The notes under the pieces are model-generated. The model did not search any database and was not told the origin of the DNA. It worked only from the letters and a program-made list of their open reading frames with translations. Positions 7,505-12,914 of a stretch of DNA of 12,914 nt are shown here, in pieces. Within the stretch, counting starts at the first letter, position 1; each line of letters opens with the position of its first letter. This DNA comes from Chloroflexota bacterium (GTDB lineage Bacteria; Chloroflexota; Limnocylindria; Limnocylindrales; CSP1-4), in the NCBI GenBank assembly GCA_021789355.1, contig JAJYJR010000100.1, positions 1 through 12,914 of the forward strand, read 5' to 3'. The translations under genes and the position numbers were made by a program.

Positions 7505-7741
7505 GCTCCGGATTCGGTGAGATCTGGCCTGCTCGGATACATCTCCCCGTTCAGCCCGGCCACCCACGTCCTCGACGGCGTGCGTGCCGCGCTGACCGAG
7601 GGCACGCCGGTCACCGCGCTGCTGCCGCACGTGGCCGCGCTCATCGTGATGGGGATCGTCCTGATCCCGGTCGGCCTCTTCGTCTTCGCGCGGGCCGAGC
7701 GCTACGCGAAGCGGACGGGGAGGCTCAAGCGGGTCGGGTAA
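7493..7741 (+). pseudogene. ABC-2 type permease C-terminal remnant 2
   Basis: 82 codons from AGC at 7493: SGVYAPDSVRSGLLGYISPF, then SPATHVLDGVRAAL, a membrane helix (AALIVMGIVLIPVGLFVF) and the basic tail ARAERYAKRTGRLKRVG, stop TAA at 7739-7741. SGVY, SPAT-x-VLD, the last helix and the tail match the end of ABC-2 export permeases. The ORF is open upstream to the stop of the preceding lipoprotein gene, but no start codon with a ribosome binding site or permease-like sequence lies there; TTG at 7475 is the only nearby start. About two thirds of a normal permease is missing. Unlike remnant 1 it has no internal frameshift. A small membrane protein expressed by readthrough cannot be excluded. 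Confidence 0.6.
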
Positions 7742-7802
7742 TGTGCGGGCACGGCTCGCAGATGCCCACGTGTCGCCCGACGCGGCAGATGCGTGCGACA
7801 GA

Positions 7803-7830
7803 GAGGCGGGCCGGTTGCCCGGCCCGCCTC
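7803..7830 (-). terminator. Terminator hairpin of the S53 peptidase gene
   Basis: A perfect 12-bp G+C-rich stem (7803-7814 with 7819-7830) closes a 4-nt loop. On the minus strand it begins 27 nt after the peptidase stop and is followed by TCTGTC, a weak U-rich tail. The next plus-strand gene piece ends at 7741, so it may serve both directions. Confidence 0.65.
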
Positions 7831-7856
7831 GGCTGATGCGTGAACGATGGAAGTTC

Positions 7857-8848
7857 CTACGGAGTCGTGTGGGTCAGCGCATCCACGAGCCCTGCGGCGT
7901 TCGGCGTGCCGAGTCCGGAGGCCGCATCCCATCCGATCCCGGCGGCGTACCCGCTGATGCCGCCAAAGGAGTTGTCCCCGGCCGCGACGTCGTTGAACGC
8001 CTCTGCGTACAGGGATGGGTTCTCGGCAATCTGGTACAGGCGCGGGGCCAGGAAACCCAGTGCTCCGTCGGCCTGGTTGGCCAGTGCGTCGATGGCCGCC
8101 CACTGCGGCGTCGCGGCGCTGGTGCCGCCGATGATCGCCCAACCCGGGCCATAGATGGGATCAAAGCTCTCGTAGACCAGGATCGCGCTGATGATCGCCG
8201 CGTTGTACGAGACGTCCGGGAGCCCCCGCATGCCGGACGGGTCGGTGATGCCGGCCCTAGTCTGGAAGCTGGGCTCGGCGAACACCGCGCTGTACCCGCC
8301 GCCACCCGCGCCGTACCCATCGTTCCAGACCGCTTCCGGCTGATAGGACGAGATCGAGGGCTGCGGGGTCGGGATCTCCGTGCCGCCCACAGAGATGACA
8401 TTCGGGCTGGAGCTCGGGAAGTTCACCGTGGGGTACGGGAACAGGCGGCCCTGCTTGTCGCCGTTGGCGACGCCCGAGTCGCCGCTGGCGAAGAAGGCGC
8501 TTACGCCCTGCGCCGCGGCCTGCGCGTAGAAGCGGTTCAGGGTCTGGATCGACGCCGGGGTCTGGAAGGCCTGCTCCGTGGTCGCCCAGCTGTTCGACCA
8601 GATGGTGCCGATGTGGTTCGCGAGCGCCCACTGCTGGGCGAGCTGGAGGTTCGTCAGGCCCTGCACGCCCTGCGTCTCGGGGATCGGCGTCACGACCAGG
8701 GCGATGCTGGCTCCCGGCGCGATGGCGTGCGCCCATTCCACGTCGAGGGTCGTCTCATAGGCCCAACCGACCGCAGTCTGCAGGTTCTTGTTGTTGTAGT
8801 TGGCCGGGCTCGGCACGCCCGTGTAGCTGTAGGTGACCCTCCCCTCAG
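7857..8848 (-). pseudogene. S53 (sedolisin/kumamolisin-like) peptidase, C-terminal part cut off by an IS
   Basis: This holds residues 136-463 of the uninterrupted peptidase, with stop TAG at 7859-7857. All catalytic features are here, numbered on the restored protein: Glu165 and Asp169 in Y-E-T-T-L-D (the family E-x3-D pair), oxyanion Asp257 in A-S-G-D-S-G, nucleophile Ser377 in G-G-T-S-A-A-T-P, and calcium-site Asp420 (N-D-V-A-A-G) and Asp441 (G-W-D-A-A-S-G-L-G-T-P). Enzymes of this family are secreted endopeptidases, mostly acid-active. Near the break the frame runs PEGRVTYSYTGVPSP across the junction once the IS is removed. As it stands this half has no signal peptide; GTG at 8816 is in frame but is not a credible native start. 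A hairpin follows the stop. Confidence 0.85.
8844..8848. repeat. Target site duplication, left copy (CTCAG)
   Basis: CTCAG abuts the left inverted repeat and recurs at 10671-10675 next to the right one. Removing the IS and one copy joins Glu135 to Gly136 of the peptidase in frame. Confidence 0.85.
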
Positions 8849-8862
8849 CTTGCGATTAAACC
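8849..8862 (+). repeat. IS left terminal inverted repeat
   Basis: CTTGCGATTAAACC, exact reverse complement of 10657-10670. Because AG precedes it and CT follows the right copy, the perfect symmetry extends 2 bp into the target duplication. Confidence 0.9.
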
Positions 8863-8875
8863 CTCGGTAGCCGCG

Positions 8876-9211
8876 TCAGCCCCACTCCTCGGCTGACTCG
8901 GCGATCTCGAGCGAGAGCGCCTCGAGCTCGTTCGTGAGGGTCCGGATCCGCCGGGCGTTCTCGAACCAGCTCTGGTAGCGCGCCAGCTGGGCCGCGCTCA
9001 ACAGGCGCGTCTCGGTCACCCCGTGCACCTTGCGGGTCCACTGGTAGTACGGACCGTGCAGCTGGGACGGGTCGCCGCTGCAGCGGCAGCCCGGTTTCCC
9101 GCAGCGGATGCGCCGCTCGATGATGGTCCCCGGCAGCGCAAAGCCGACCGATCCGAGCTCGGCCGCGATCCGCGCCTGGAACGCGCGGTCCTCCGCGCTG
9201 GGCCGTGGCAT
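8876..9211 (-). CDS. DUF6788-type small Cys-motif protein carried by the IS
   Basis: 111 residues from ATG at 9211, chosen because GAGGAGG precedes it by 5 nt; an upstream in-frame ATG at 9238 lacks this. The hallmark is R-C-G-K-P-G-C-R-C (Cys37, Cys42, Cys44), probably a metal-binding knuckle, followed by LHGPYYQWTRKVHGVTETR (51-69), a basic aromatic block typical of DUF6788. The C-terminal 35 residues form an amphipathic, coiled-coil-like helix (ARYQSWFENARRIRTLTNEL onward). No catalytic motif is visible. It lies inside the IS, divergent from the transposase, so it moves with the element. A role in DNA binding or control of transposition is inferred from position and charge only. Confidence 0.7.
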   Translation of the reverse strand: MPRPSAEDRAFQARIAAELGSVGFALPGTIIERRIRCGKPGCRCSGDPSQLHGPYYQWTRKVHGVTETRLLSAAQLARYQSWFENARRIRTLTNELEALSLEIAESAEEWG

Positions 9212-9254
9212 CGACACCTCCTCGCCGGAGCATGGCACAGGGGCCTCCCGAGCG

Positions 9255-9283
9255 GGGAGCTACAGTATCATACTGTAGCTCCC
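9255..9283. promoter_or_regulatory. Perfect 13-bp palindrome between the two IS genes
   Basis: GGGAGCTACAGTA (9255-9267), spacer TCA, then the exact complement TACTGTAGCTCCC (9271-9283). Its centre contains TATCAT on the plus strand (9266-9271) and TATGAT on the minus strand (9272-9267), each 5 of 6 to a -10 box, facing the two divergent genes. A shared operator/promoter is likely. The -35 boxes are poor. It could also fold as an RNA hairpin blocking readthrough into the transposase. Confidence 0.55.
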
Positions 9284-9306
9284 AGGCAGACCATCGAGGA
9301 GGCGAG

Positions 9307-10653
9307 ATGGACGAGGGCGGCGAGCGAGGGGCGGCGCTGGTGAGCTTCCGGGAGGGGTTCTACGGCTGTCTCACCGGCTGGGGCGACGCGACCTTCGAGC
9401 TCGCCGACGCGACCCTGTGCCTGCCGGCACCGGTCGCCTCGGTGCCGGCGCTCTCCCTGGAGCCGGTGTTCCGCCGCGGCCACGGCAGCCTGTACAAGGC
9501 GCTCGCGCGGGGGCGCATCGATGCCGAGGCGCTGCGTGACCTCCTCGCCGCCACGCGCCCGGCCGACTGGCCGGCGGTCTTCGCGGTCGATGCGTCCACC
9601 TGGCCCCGCTGCGATGCCGAGACGAGCCCCGAGCGCGGCTTCTACTACTCGGCCTCCAGGCACTCCGCGGGCCAGCCGATCGTGGCCGGCTGGTCGTACC
9701 AGTGGATCGCCGGGCTCAGCTGGGCGGCGGACTCCTGGACCGCCCCCCTCGACGCCCGGCGCATCCCGCCCTGCGCGGACACGGTGACGGCCACGATCGC
9801 CCAGGTGGGCGAGCTCGTCGGCCGGCTCGGTGACGAGGGCGCGGTGCCGCTCTTTGTCTTCGACGCCGGCTACGACCCGATCGCGCTGGGGGCCGGGTTG
9901 GTGGAGGCCCGGGCGCAGGTCCTCGTGCGCATCCGCTCCGACCGGCTCTTCTACCCCGATCCGGTCCCGGCGCCCGCCGGCACGCTCGGCCGGCCCCGCC
10001 GCCACGGCGCTCGGTTCGCCTGCGCCGATCCGGCGAGCTGGCCTGCCCCCGACGCCGCGCTCACCACGTCGGATCCGCGCTACGGCGCCGTGGCGGTCCA
10101 GGCCTGGCGGGGCCTGCACCCCAAGCTCCACGGGCGTGGTCGCTGGGCCGGCGCGGTCCCGCCGATCGTGCGCGGGACGGTGATCCGCGTCGCGGTGGAG
10201 CACCTTCCCAAACGCGACGGCCGGGCCGCCAAGACCCTCTGGCTGTGGTGGTCGGGGCCGGGCGCCCCCGAGCTCGACGTCTGCTGGCGGGCGTACCTGC
10301 ACCGCTTCGACCTCGAGCACACCTTCCGCTTCACCAAGGGGGCTCTCGGCTGGACCGCGCCCGCGCTGCGTACGCCCGAGCAGGCCGACCGCTGGACCTG
10401 GCTCGTGGTCGCGGCCTACACCCAGCTCCGCCTCGCCCGCGGCCTGGTCGCCGACGACCGGCTGCCCTGGGAACGCCCCTGTGACCCCGCCCGGCTCACC
10501 CCGACGCGCGTGCGCCGGGGGTTTCGGCGCCTTCGCGCCGCCATCGGCACGCCGGCCAGGCCACGGAAATACCACACCGCCGGTCCCGGACGCCCGAAGG
10601 GCACCCGCCGGCCCCCACGAACCCGCTATCCGGCGCTCAAGAAGGCCGCCTGA
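9307..10653 (+). CDS. DDE transposase, IS4-superfamily-like (NF041680-type)
   Basis: 448 residues from ATG at 9307, preceded by GAGGAGG (9296-9302) at 4 nt; the frame is open 34 codons upstream but with no such site. The catalytic set is clear: Asp95 in F-A-V-D-A-S, Asp186 in F-V-F-D-A-G-Y-D, and Glu337 in D-L-E-H-T-F-R-F. Around the Glu, Tyr330, Arg333, Glu337 and Lys344 fit exactly the Y-(2)-R-(3)-E-(6)-K signature of IS4-like transposases. The N-terminal LVSFREGFYGCLTGWGDATF and the RRGHGSLYKAL block resemble actinobacterial transposases annotated as NF041680. The C-terminus is basic (Arg/Lys/Pro). The stop at 10651-10653 lies 3 nt from the right inverted repeat. No truncation or frameshift, so the enzyme looks complete. 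Confidence 0.88.
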   Translation: MDEGGERGAALVSFREGFYGCLTGWGDATFELADATLCLPAPVASVPALSLEPVFRRGHGSLYKALARGRIDAEALRDLLAATRPADWPAVFAVDASTWPRCDAETSPERGFYYSASRHSAGQPIVAGWSYQWIAGLSWAADSWTAPLDARRIPPCADTVTATIAQVGELVGRLGDEGAVPLFVFDAGYDPIALGAGLVEARAQVLVRIRSDRLFYPDPVPAPAGTLGRPRRHGARFACADPASWPAPDAALTTSDPRYGAVAVQAWRGLHPKLHGRGRWAGAVPPIVRGTVIRVAVEHLPKRDGRAAKTLWLWWSGPGAPELDVCWRAYLHRFDLEHTFRFTKGALGWTAPALRTPEQADRWTWLVVAAYTQLRLARGLVADDRLPWERPCDPARLTPTRVRRGFRRLRAAIGTPARPRKYHTAGPGRPKGTRRPPRTRYPALKKAA

Positions 10654-10656
10654 GGC

Positions 10657-10670
10657 GGTTTAATCGCAAG
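10657..10670 (-). repeat. IS right terminal inverted repeat
   Basis: GGTTTAATCGCAAG, exact reverse complement of the left end at 8849-8862. It begins 4 nt after the transposase stop. Confidence 0.9.
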
Positions 10671-10675
10671 CTCAG
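10671..10675. repeat. Target site duplication, right copy (CTCAG)
   Basis: Matches 8844-8848 and abuts the right inverted repeat of the IS. Confidence 0.85.
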
Positions 10676-11075
10676 GCATGTAGACCTTGAACGAGGGCGG
10701 GTCGGGCAGGCTGAACGCCTTGTCGAAGGCCGTCAGGTCCTGCGTGATGGTCGGGCTGCCGAACGCGTCGAAGATGACGATGGTCTGGCCGGTCCCGTTG
10801 TCGCCGGCGCGGTAGAGCGGCCCCAGGTTGTACTGGTTCTGCATGTCTGTCGGCGCGTAGCAGGCGATGCCGTAGGCCGCGATGCAGTCGGCGCTCGACG
10901 GCGGCGTGCGGGGCGATGTCGACACGACCGGGCCGACGATCTCCTGTGGAGTGACGCCGGCGCTGACGGATCCGGGTGCTGCAGATACGGCGGCTGGGAT
11001 TACCAACCCCGATGCCAAGAGTGACCCGGCTGCCAGGATCGCTGCGAGTCGGGGCTGCGGGCGATGGTGCGCCAT
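10671..11075 (-). pseudogene. S53 peptidase, N-terminal part (signal peptide and start of the mature enzyme)
   Basis: Residues 1-135 of the split peptidase. ATG at 11075 is chosen because GGAGG precedes it by 5 nt; it gives MAHHRPQPRLAAILAAGSLL followed by ASGLVIPAAVSAAPG, a standard signal peptide with A-x-A cleavage near residue 32. The segment YAPTDMQNQYNLGPLYRAGD and then GQTIVIFDAFGSPTITQDL matches the beginning of S53 catalytic domains. Only about 40 residues lie between the signal peptide and this block, so the roughly 180-residue activation prodomain of kumamolisin-type enzymes is absent. After Glu135 (10673-10671) the frame enters the IS and stops at 10628-10626, giving a truncated product without active site. 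Confidence 0.85.
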
Positions 11076-11117
11076 AGAACCCTCCATCTCGTGACAAGTG
11101 GCCCTCCCGCTCCGGTC

Positions 11118-11146
11118 ACTATAGCCGTTGGTCGCGTCGGAAGCGC
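11118..11146 (-). promoter_or_regulatory. Candidate promoter of the S53 peptidase gene
   Basis: On the minus strand TATAGT (11123-11118) is 5 of 6 to a -10 box, 17 nt after a poor -35 (GCGCTT, 11146-11141) and 42 nt upstream of the ATG at 11075. Weak evidence. Confidence 0.25.
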
Positions 11147-11209
11147 GGGTTGAACAGCGCACGGAAGGTCGAAGTGGCGCGTCCGGTCAATGCGACGCGG
11201 CATGCAGTT

Positions 11210-11262
11210 CGCCAGGGTCACCTGACTGGCGCTTGCCTGCCCCTCGGAACAGCGGGGTTTAC
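11210..11262 (+). repeat. 53-bp direct repeat, copy B
   Basis: Identical to 7452-7504. It is again followed directly by an ABC-2 permease tail whose first residues (S-G-V-Y) are encoded by the repeat. The two copies lie 3758 bp apart in the same orientation and bracket permease remnant 2 and the S53 gene with its IS. Confidence 0.9.
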
Positions 11263-11499
11263 TACAGCGTCGACATTCTGCCCGGCTGGATGCAGGTCGT
11301 CTCGCGCTTCTCGCCAGCCACGTACGTGCTGGACGCGGTCCGCAAGGAGTTGGGTGACGGCATCCCCGCCACGGCCCTGTTCGGCGACGCGTGGCCGCTC
11401 GTGGTAATGGGCGTCGCGCTCGTGCCGCTCGGGCTCTGGGTCTTCGCCCGCGCCGAGCGCTACGCCAAGCGCCCGGGGCGGCTCGAGCGGGTGGGGTGA
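11251..11499 (+). pseudogene. ABC-2 type permease C-terminal remnant 3
   Basis: 82 codons: SGVYYSVDILPGWMQVVSRF, then SPATYVLDAVRKEL, a membrane helix (PLVVMGVALVPLGLWVF) and ARAERYAKRPGRLERVG, stop TGA at 11497-11499. S-G-V-Y-Y, L-P-x-W-M and S-P-A-T-Y are standard for the last third of ABC-2 export permeases, and this copy is the best match of the three. It resembles remnant 1 more than remnant 2. The frame is open upstream to 11128, but those residues (within and before the 53-bp repeat) do not look like a permease, and no partner ATPase is present. It is a remnant, possibly left by recombination at the SGVY codons. Confidence 0.65.
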
Positions 11500-11570
11500 C
11501 CGATGGCCACCGGAGGGCGATACGATCGGTGCGCTGGGGCCACGAGGGATCGTGCTCGTGACGATCTGCC

Positions 11571-12608
11571 CTACCTCGCCGCCGGGTCAATGACCCGGCC
11601 CAGGAACAGGATCGCGGCGGTGGCCCGGTCGCGCAGGGCGAAGAGGATGGGACGGTCGACCCGTACCTCGGGCCAGGGGCCCTGGTAGCCGGGGCCCCCG
11701 TGCTGCCAATGACCGCGGTCGCCGGCGAGGCTGAGCGGCCCGGTGTCGACCCCGAAGCGGGGGAGATGCAGGGCGATGGGCCGCGGCGACAGGGCGCCCG
11801 TGATACGGGCGAGCTGGGCCGGCGTGAGGGCGGCGCTGAAGCGGGACAGGTCGTCGGGCACGATGACCGTGAGCGCGAGCGTCCCGAGATACGGCAGCTC
11901 GACGGCCCACCAGCCGTTGCCCGCCGCGTAGCCATAGGAGCCGCGAGCACTCATGGTCGGCACGCTCAGCGTTGAGCCATCGGCCCGCGTGAATGGCTCG
12001 GGCGTGGTCGCCTTCGGATCGAACGGCGCGAGCCAGGGCGCCTTCAGGGAGATCGTGTTGACGAGCGCGATGCGGATCGCGCGGGTGACGGTGGGCGGCG
12101 AGAGCAACTCCGGGATGCGGCCCTTCGTCTGCGCCTTCACCCAGGCGTTGATGAGCTGGGGTGCACCGTCGGGATCGGCCTTGAAGTCGACCAGCCGCAG
12201 TCCGGCGCCGAACCGAGCGGCGAGGGCGTCGAGGTACGCGGGCTCGAGCGCGCTGTCGCGCTGGGAGAAGGGGGCGTTGGCAAGCTGCAGGGCGACTTCG
12301 GGCGGTGGGCTCTGGCCGCCGGACCAGTTGTCGTAGACGCGGTCGAGGGCAGAGAGCGACTGGTCGAGCGCGTTGACGCCGGCCGCACCGGCGTCCGACC
12401 CGAACGAGCGCAGCACGCGGTCCATCTGCGCCGCGGTCTCGCCCTTTGCCCCGGCGCGGGCCATCGCCAGGGCGATCGCGATGCTGGTCGGCGAGACGGC
12501 CACGTTGCCGGAGCCGGTCGCGACCCGGCGGAACAGGTCCAGGCCGAACGCATTGACCTCGGCTGCCGCACCGGTGGCCTCCTCAGACGTCGTCGAGGGG
12601 CGAGCCAC
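11571..12608 (-). CDS. Serpin-family protein lacking signal peptide and reactive-centre loop (probably defective)
   Basis: 345 residues, stop TAG at 11573-11571; GTG at 12608 is the first in-frame start but has no good ribosome binding site. Serpin hallmarks in order: VNAFGLDLFRRVA (18-30), G-N-V-A-V-S-P-T-S-I with ALAMARAGAKGET (34-58), LINAWVKAQTKGRIPELL (152-169), A-L-V-N-T-I-S-L-K-A-P-W (181-192), V-E-L-P-Y-L-G (236-242), and the terminal RPILFALRDRATAAILFLGR followed by V-I-D-P. Serpins inhibit proteases by offering a reactive loop whose hinge reads like G-T-E-A-A-A-A. Here only about 20 residues (PLSLAGDRGH ... GPWPEV, 291-315) separate the 'LPRF' strand from the final strand, where the family has roughly 70-90. 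Hinge and loop are therefore missing and inhibition is unlikely. Bacterial relatives are exported; this frame has no signal, and its start lies inside a sigma-factor fragment. Confidence 0.75.
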   Translation of the reverse strand: MARPSTTSEEATGAAAEVNAFGLDLFRRVATGSGNVAVSPTSIAIALAMARAGAKGETAAQMDRVLRSFGSDAGAAGVNALDQSLSALDRVYDNWSGGQSPPPEVALQLANAPFSQRDSALEPAYLDALAARFGAGLRLVDFKADPDGAPQLINAWVKAQTKGRIPELLSPPTVTRAIRIALVNTISLKAPWLAPFDPKATTPEPFTRADGSTLSVPTMSARGSYGYAAGNGWWAVELPYLGTLALTVIVPDDLSRFSAALTPAQLARITGALSPRPIALHLPRFGVDTGPLSLAGDRGHWQHGGPGYQGPWPEVRVDRPILFALRDRATAAILFLGRVIDPAAR

Positions 12609-12814
12609 GTCGTCAGTGGCAGGCGCTCCTCCCCGCGCTCGATGGCACGGAACGCGCCGAGCAGGGTGGCCTGCACCGCCTCCTCCGTCGTGACCCGCGA
12701 GTCGGTCAGCCGGGCGGCGAGGCGAAACAGGCGCCGGCTGTGAGCGCCGATCAGCTCGGCATAGGCGGCCTCCGATCCCGCCCGCCAGCGCCGCGCGAGG
12801 CCGCGCTCGTTCAC
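12599..12814 (-). pseudogene. ECF sigma factor fragment, region 2 only
   Basis: GTG at 12814 starts MNERGLARRWRAGSEAAYAE, then LIGAHSRRLFRLAARLTDSR, VTTEEAVQATLLGAFRAIER and LTTWLA at residue 72. This is ECF sigma region 2 (core binding and -10 recognition) up to the T-W-L that starts the last region-2 helix. After it the frame reads low-complexity Arg/Pro and the serpin continues in another frame, so the rest of region 2, the linker and region 4 are gone. GACGACGT occurs twice on the minus strand at the junction (12614-12607 and 12594-12587), a possible deletion scar. With no region 4 it cannot be a working sigma factor. Confidence 0.65.
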
Positions 12815-12845
12815 GTGCCGGCCGCCAGCGGTGCCCGCCCCACGA

Positions 12846-12914
12846 TCATCGCCCCGGCACCGCGAACGTGAAGCTCCACGGGCCGACCACCGTGACGTCG
12901 GACCCGCTCGTCCC
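12846..12914 (-). CDS. C-terminal end of an unrecognised protein (cut by window edge)
   Basis: The minus strand enters from the right edge with 22 codons, GTSGSDVTVV then GPWSFTFAVPGR, and stop TGA at 12848-12846, 31 nt before the sigma-fragment start on the same strand. The pattern V-T-V-x-G-P-W-S-F-T-F is a beta-strand ending often seen in secreted Ig-like or DUF4179-type proteins of sigma-linked operons, but it is too short to assign. Confidence 0.4.
   Translation of the reverse strand, partial: GTSGSDVTVVGPWSFTFAVPGR

Larger units (their letters stand above)
8849..10670 (+). mobile_element. Insertion sequence, IS4-superfamily-like, with accessory DUF6788-type gene
   Basis: The 1822-bp element is bounded by perfect 14-bp inverted repeats, CTTGCGATTAAACC (8849-8862) and its complement (10657-10670), with a 5-bp duplication CTCAG outside. 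It holds two divergent genes around a 29-bp palindrome: a DDE transposase ending 3 nt before the right repeat, and a small Cys-motif protein ending 13 nt inside the left repeat. It interrupts the S53 peptidase gene. Both ends, the duplication and both frames are intact, so it looks recent and possibly active. The 5-bp duplication is shorter than for classical IS4 members and closer to the IS1634 range; I cannot name the family from sequence alone. Confidence 0.9.

Noticed and set aside
7857..8816. The C-terminal S53 half as a complete gene starting at GTG 8816
   Set aside because: It lacks a signal peptide and ribosome binding site, and the true upstream half is found on the other side of the IS in frame.
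8876..10670. The minus-strand open frame 9268-10575 within the IS as a second transposase gene
   Set aside because: It lies antisense to a transposase with a complete D-D-E set and shows no motifs of its own.
1..12914. CRISPR arrays, tRNA or rRNA genes
   Set aside because: No regularly spaced short repeats, cloverleaf or rRNA-like sequence was seen; the only long exact repeat is the two-copy 53-bp element.

Overview
The window is a high-GC bacterial accessory region with strong G/C preference at third codon positions. Several traits suggest a soil or freshwater Chloroflexota (Limnocylindria-like) or, less likely, an actinobacterium: ECF sigma factors coupled to secreted effector genes, lipoprotein beta-propellers, a bacterial serpin, a DUF2975 gene and an S53 peptidase. 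That placement is an inference from gene content; no rRNA or core marker gene is present.

Layout, left to right. (1) 1-146, minus: the start of a DUF2975 membrane protein that runs off the left edge. (2) 278-585, plus: a short membrane-segment ORF running into a frameshifted scrap of an ABC-2 permease C-terminus. (3) 668-7426, plus: a candidate ECF promoter, an ECF sigma factor with a one-base frameshift before region 4, a membrane-anchored GWP-repeat beta-propeller overlapping it by ATGA, a terminator-like hairpin, a GWP-repeat lipoprotein, and a lipoprotein joining an Asp-box propeller to a TolB-like propeller, again overlapping by ATGA. (4) 7452-7741, plus: a 53-bp sequence followed by a second permease tail. 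(5) 7857-11075, minus: a secreted S53 (sedolisin/kumamolisin-type) peptidase gene split by an insertion sequence of 1822 bp. The IS has 14-bp perfect inverted repeats and a CTCAG target duplication, and it carries an IS4-like DDE transposase plus a divergent DUF6788-type gene. (6) 11210-11499, plus: an identical copy of the 53-bp sequence followed by a third permease tail. (7) 11571-12914, minus: the last 22 codons of an unknown gene, an ECF sigma factor broken off after region 2, and a serpin that appears to have lost its signal peptide and its reactive-centre loop.

Two themes stand out. First, two loci pair an ECF sigma gene with an extracytoplasmic effector (propellers on the left, serpin on the right), and both sigma genes are damaged. 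Second, three unrelated gene modules are each preceded on the plus strand by a remnant of an ABC-2 permease C-terminus. Two of these remnants share a perfect 53-bp leader although the tails themselves are diverged, which suggests repeated recombination at one kind of junction. The best candidate for an undescribed functional system is the sigma factor/GWP-propeller operon. The best-supported structural event is the IS insertion, because removing the IS and one CTCAG copy restores a continuous 463-residue peptidase frame.
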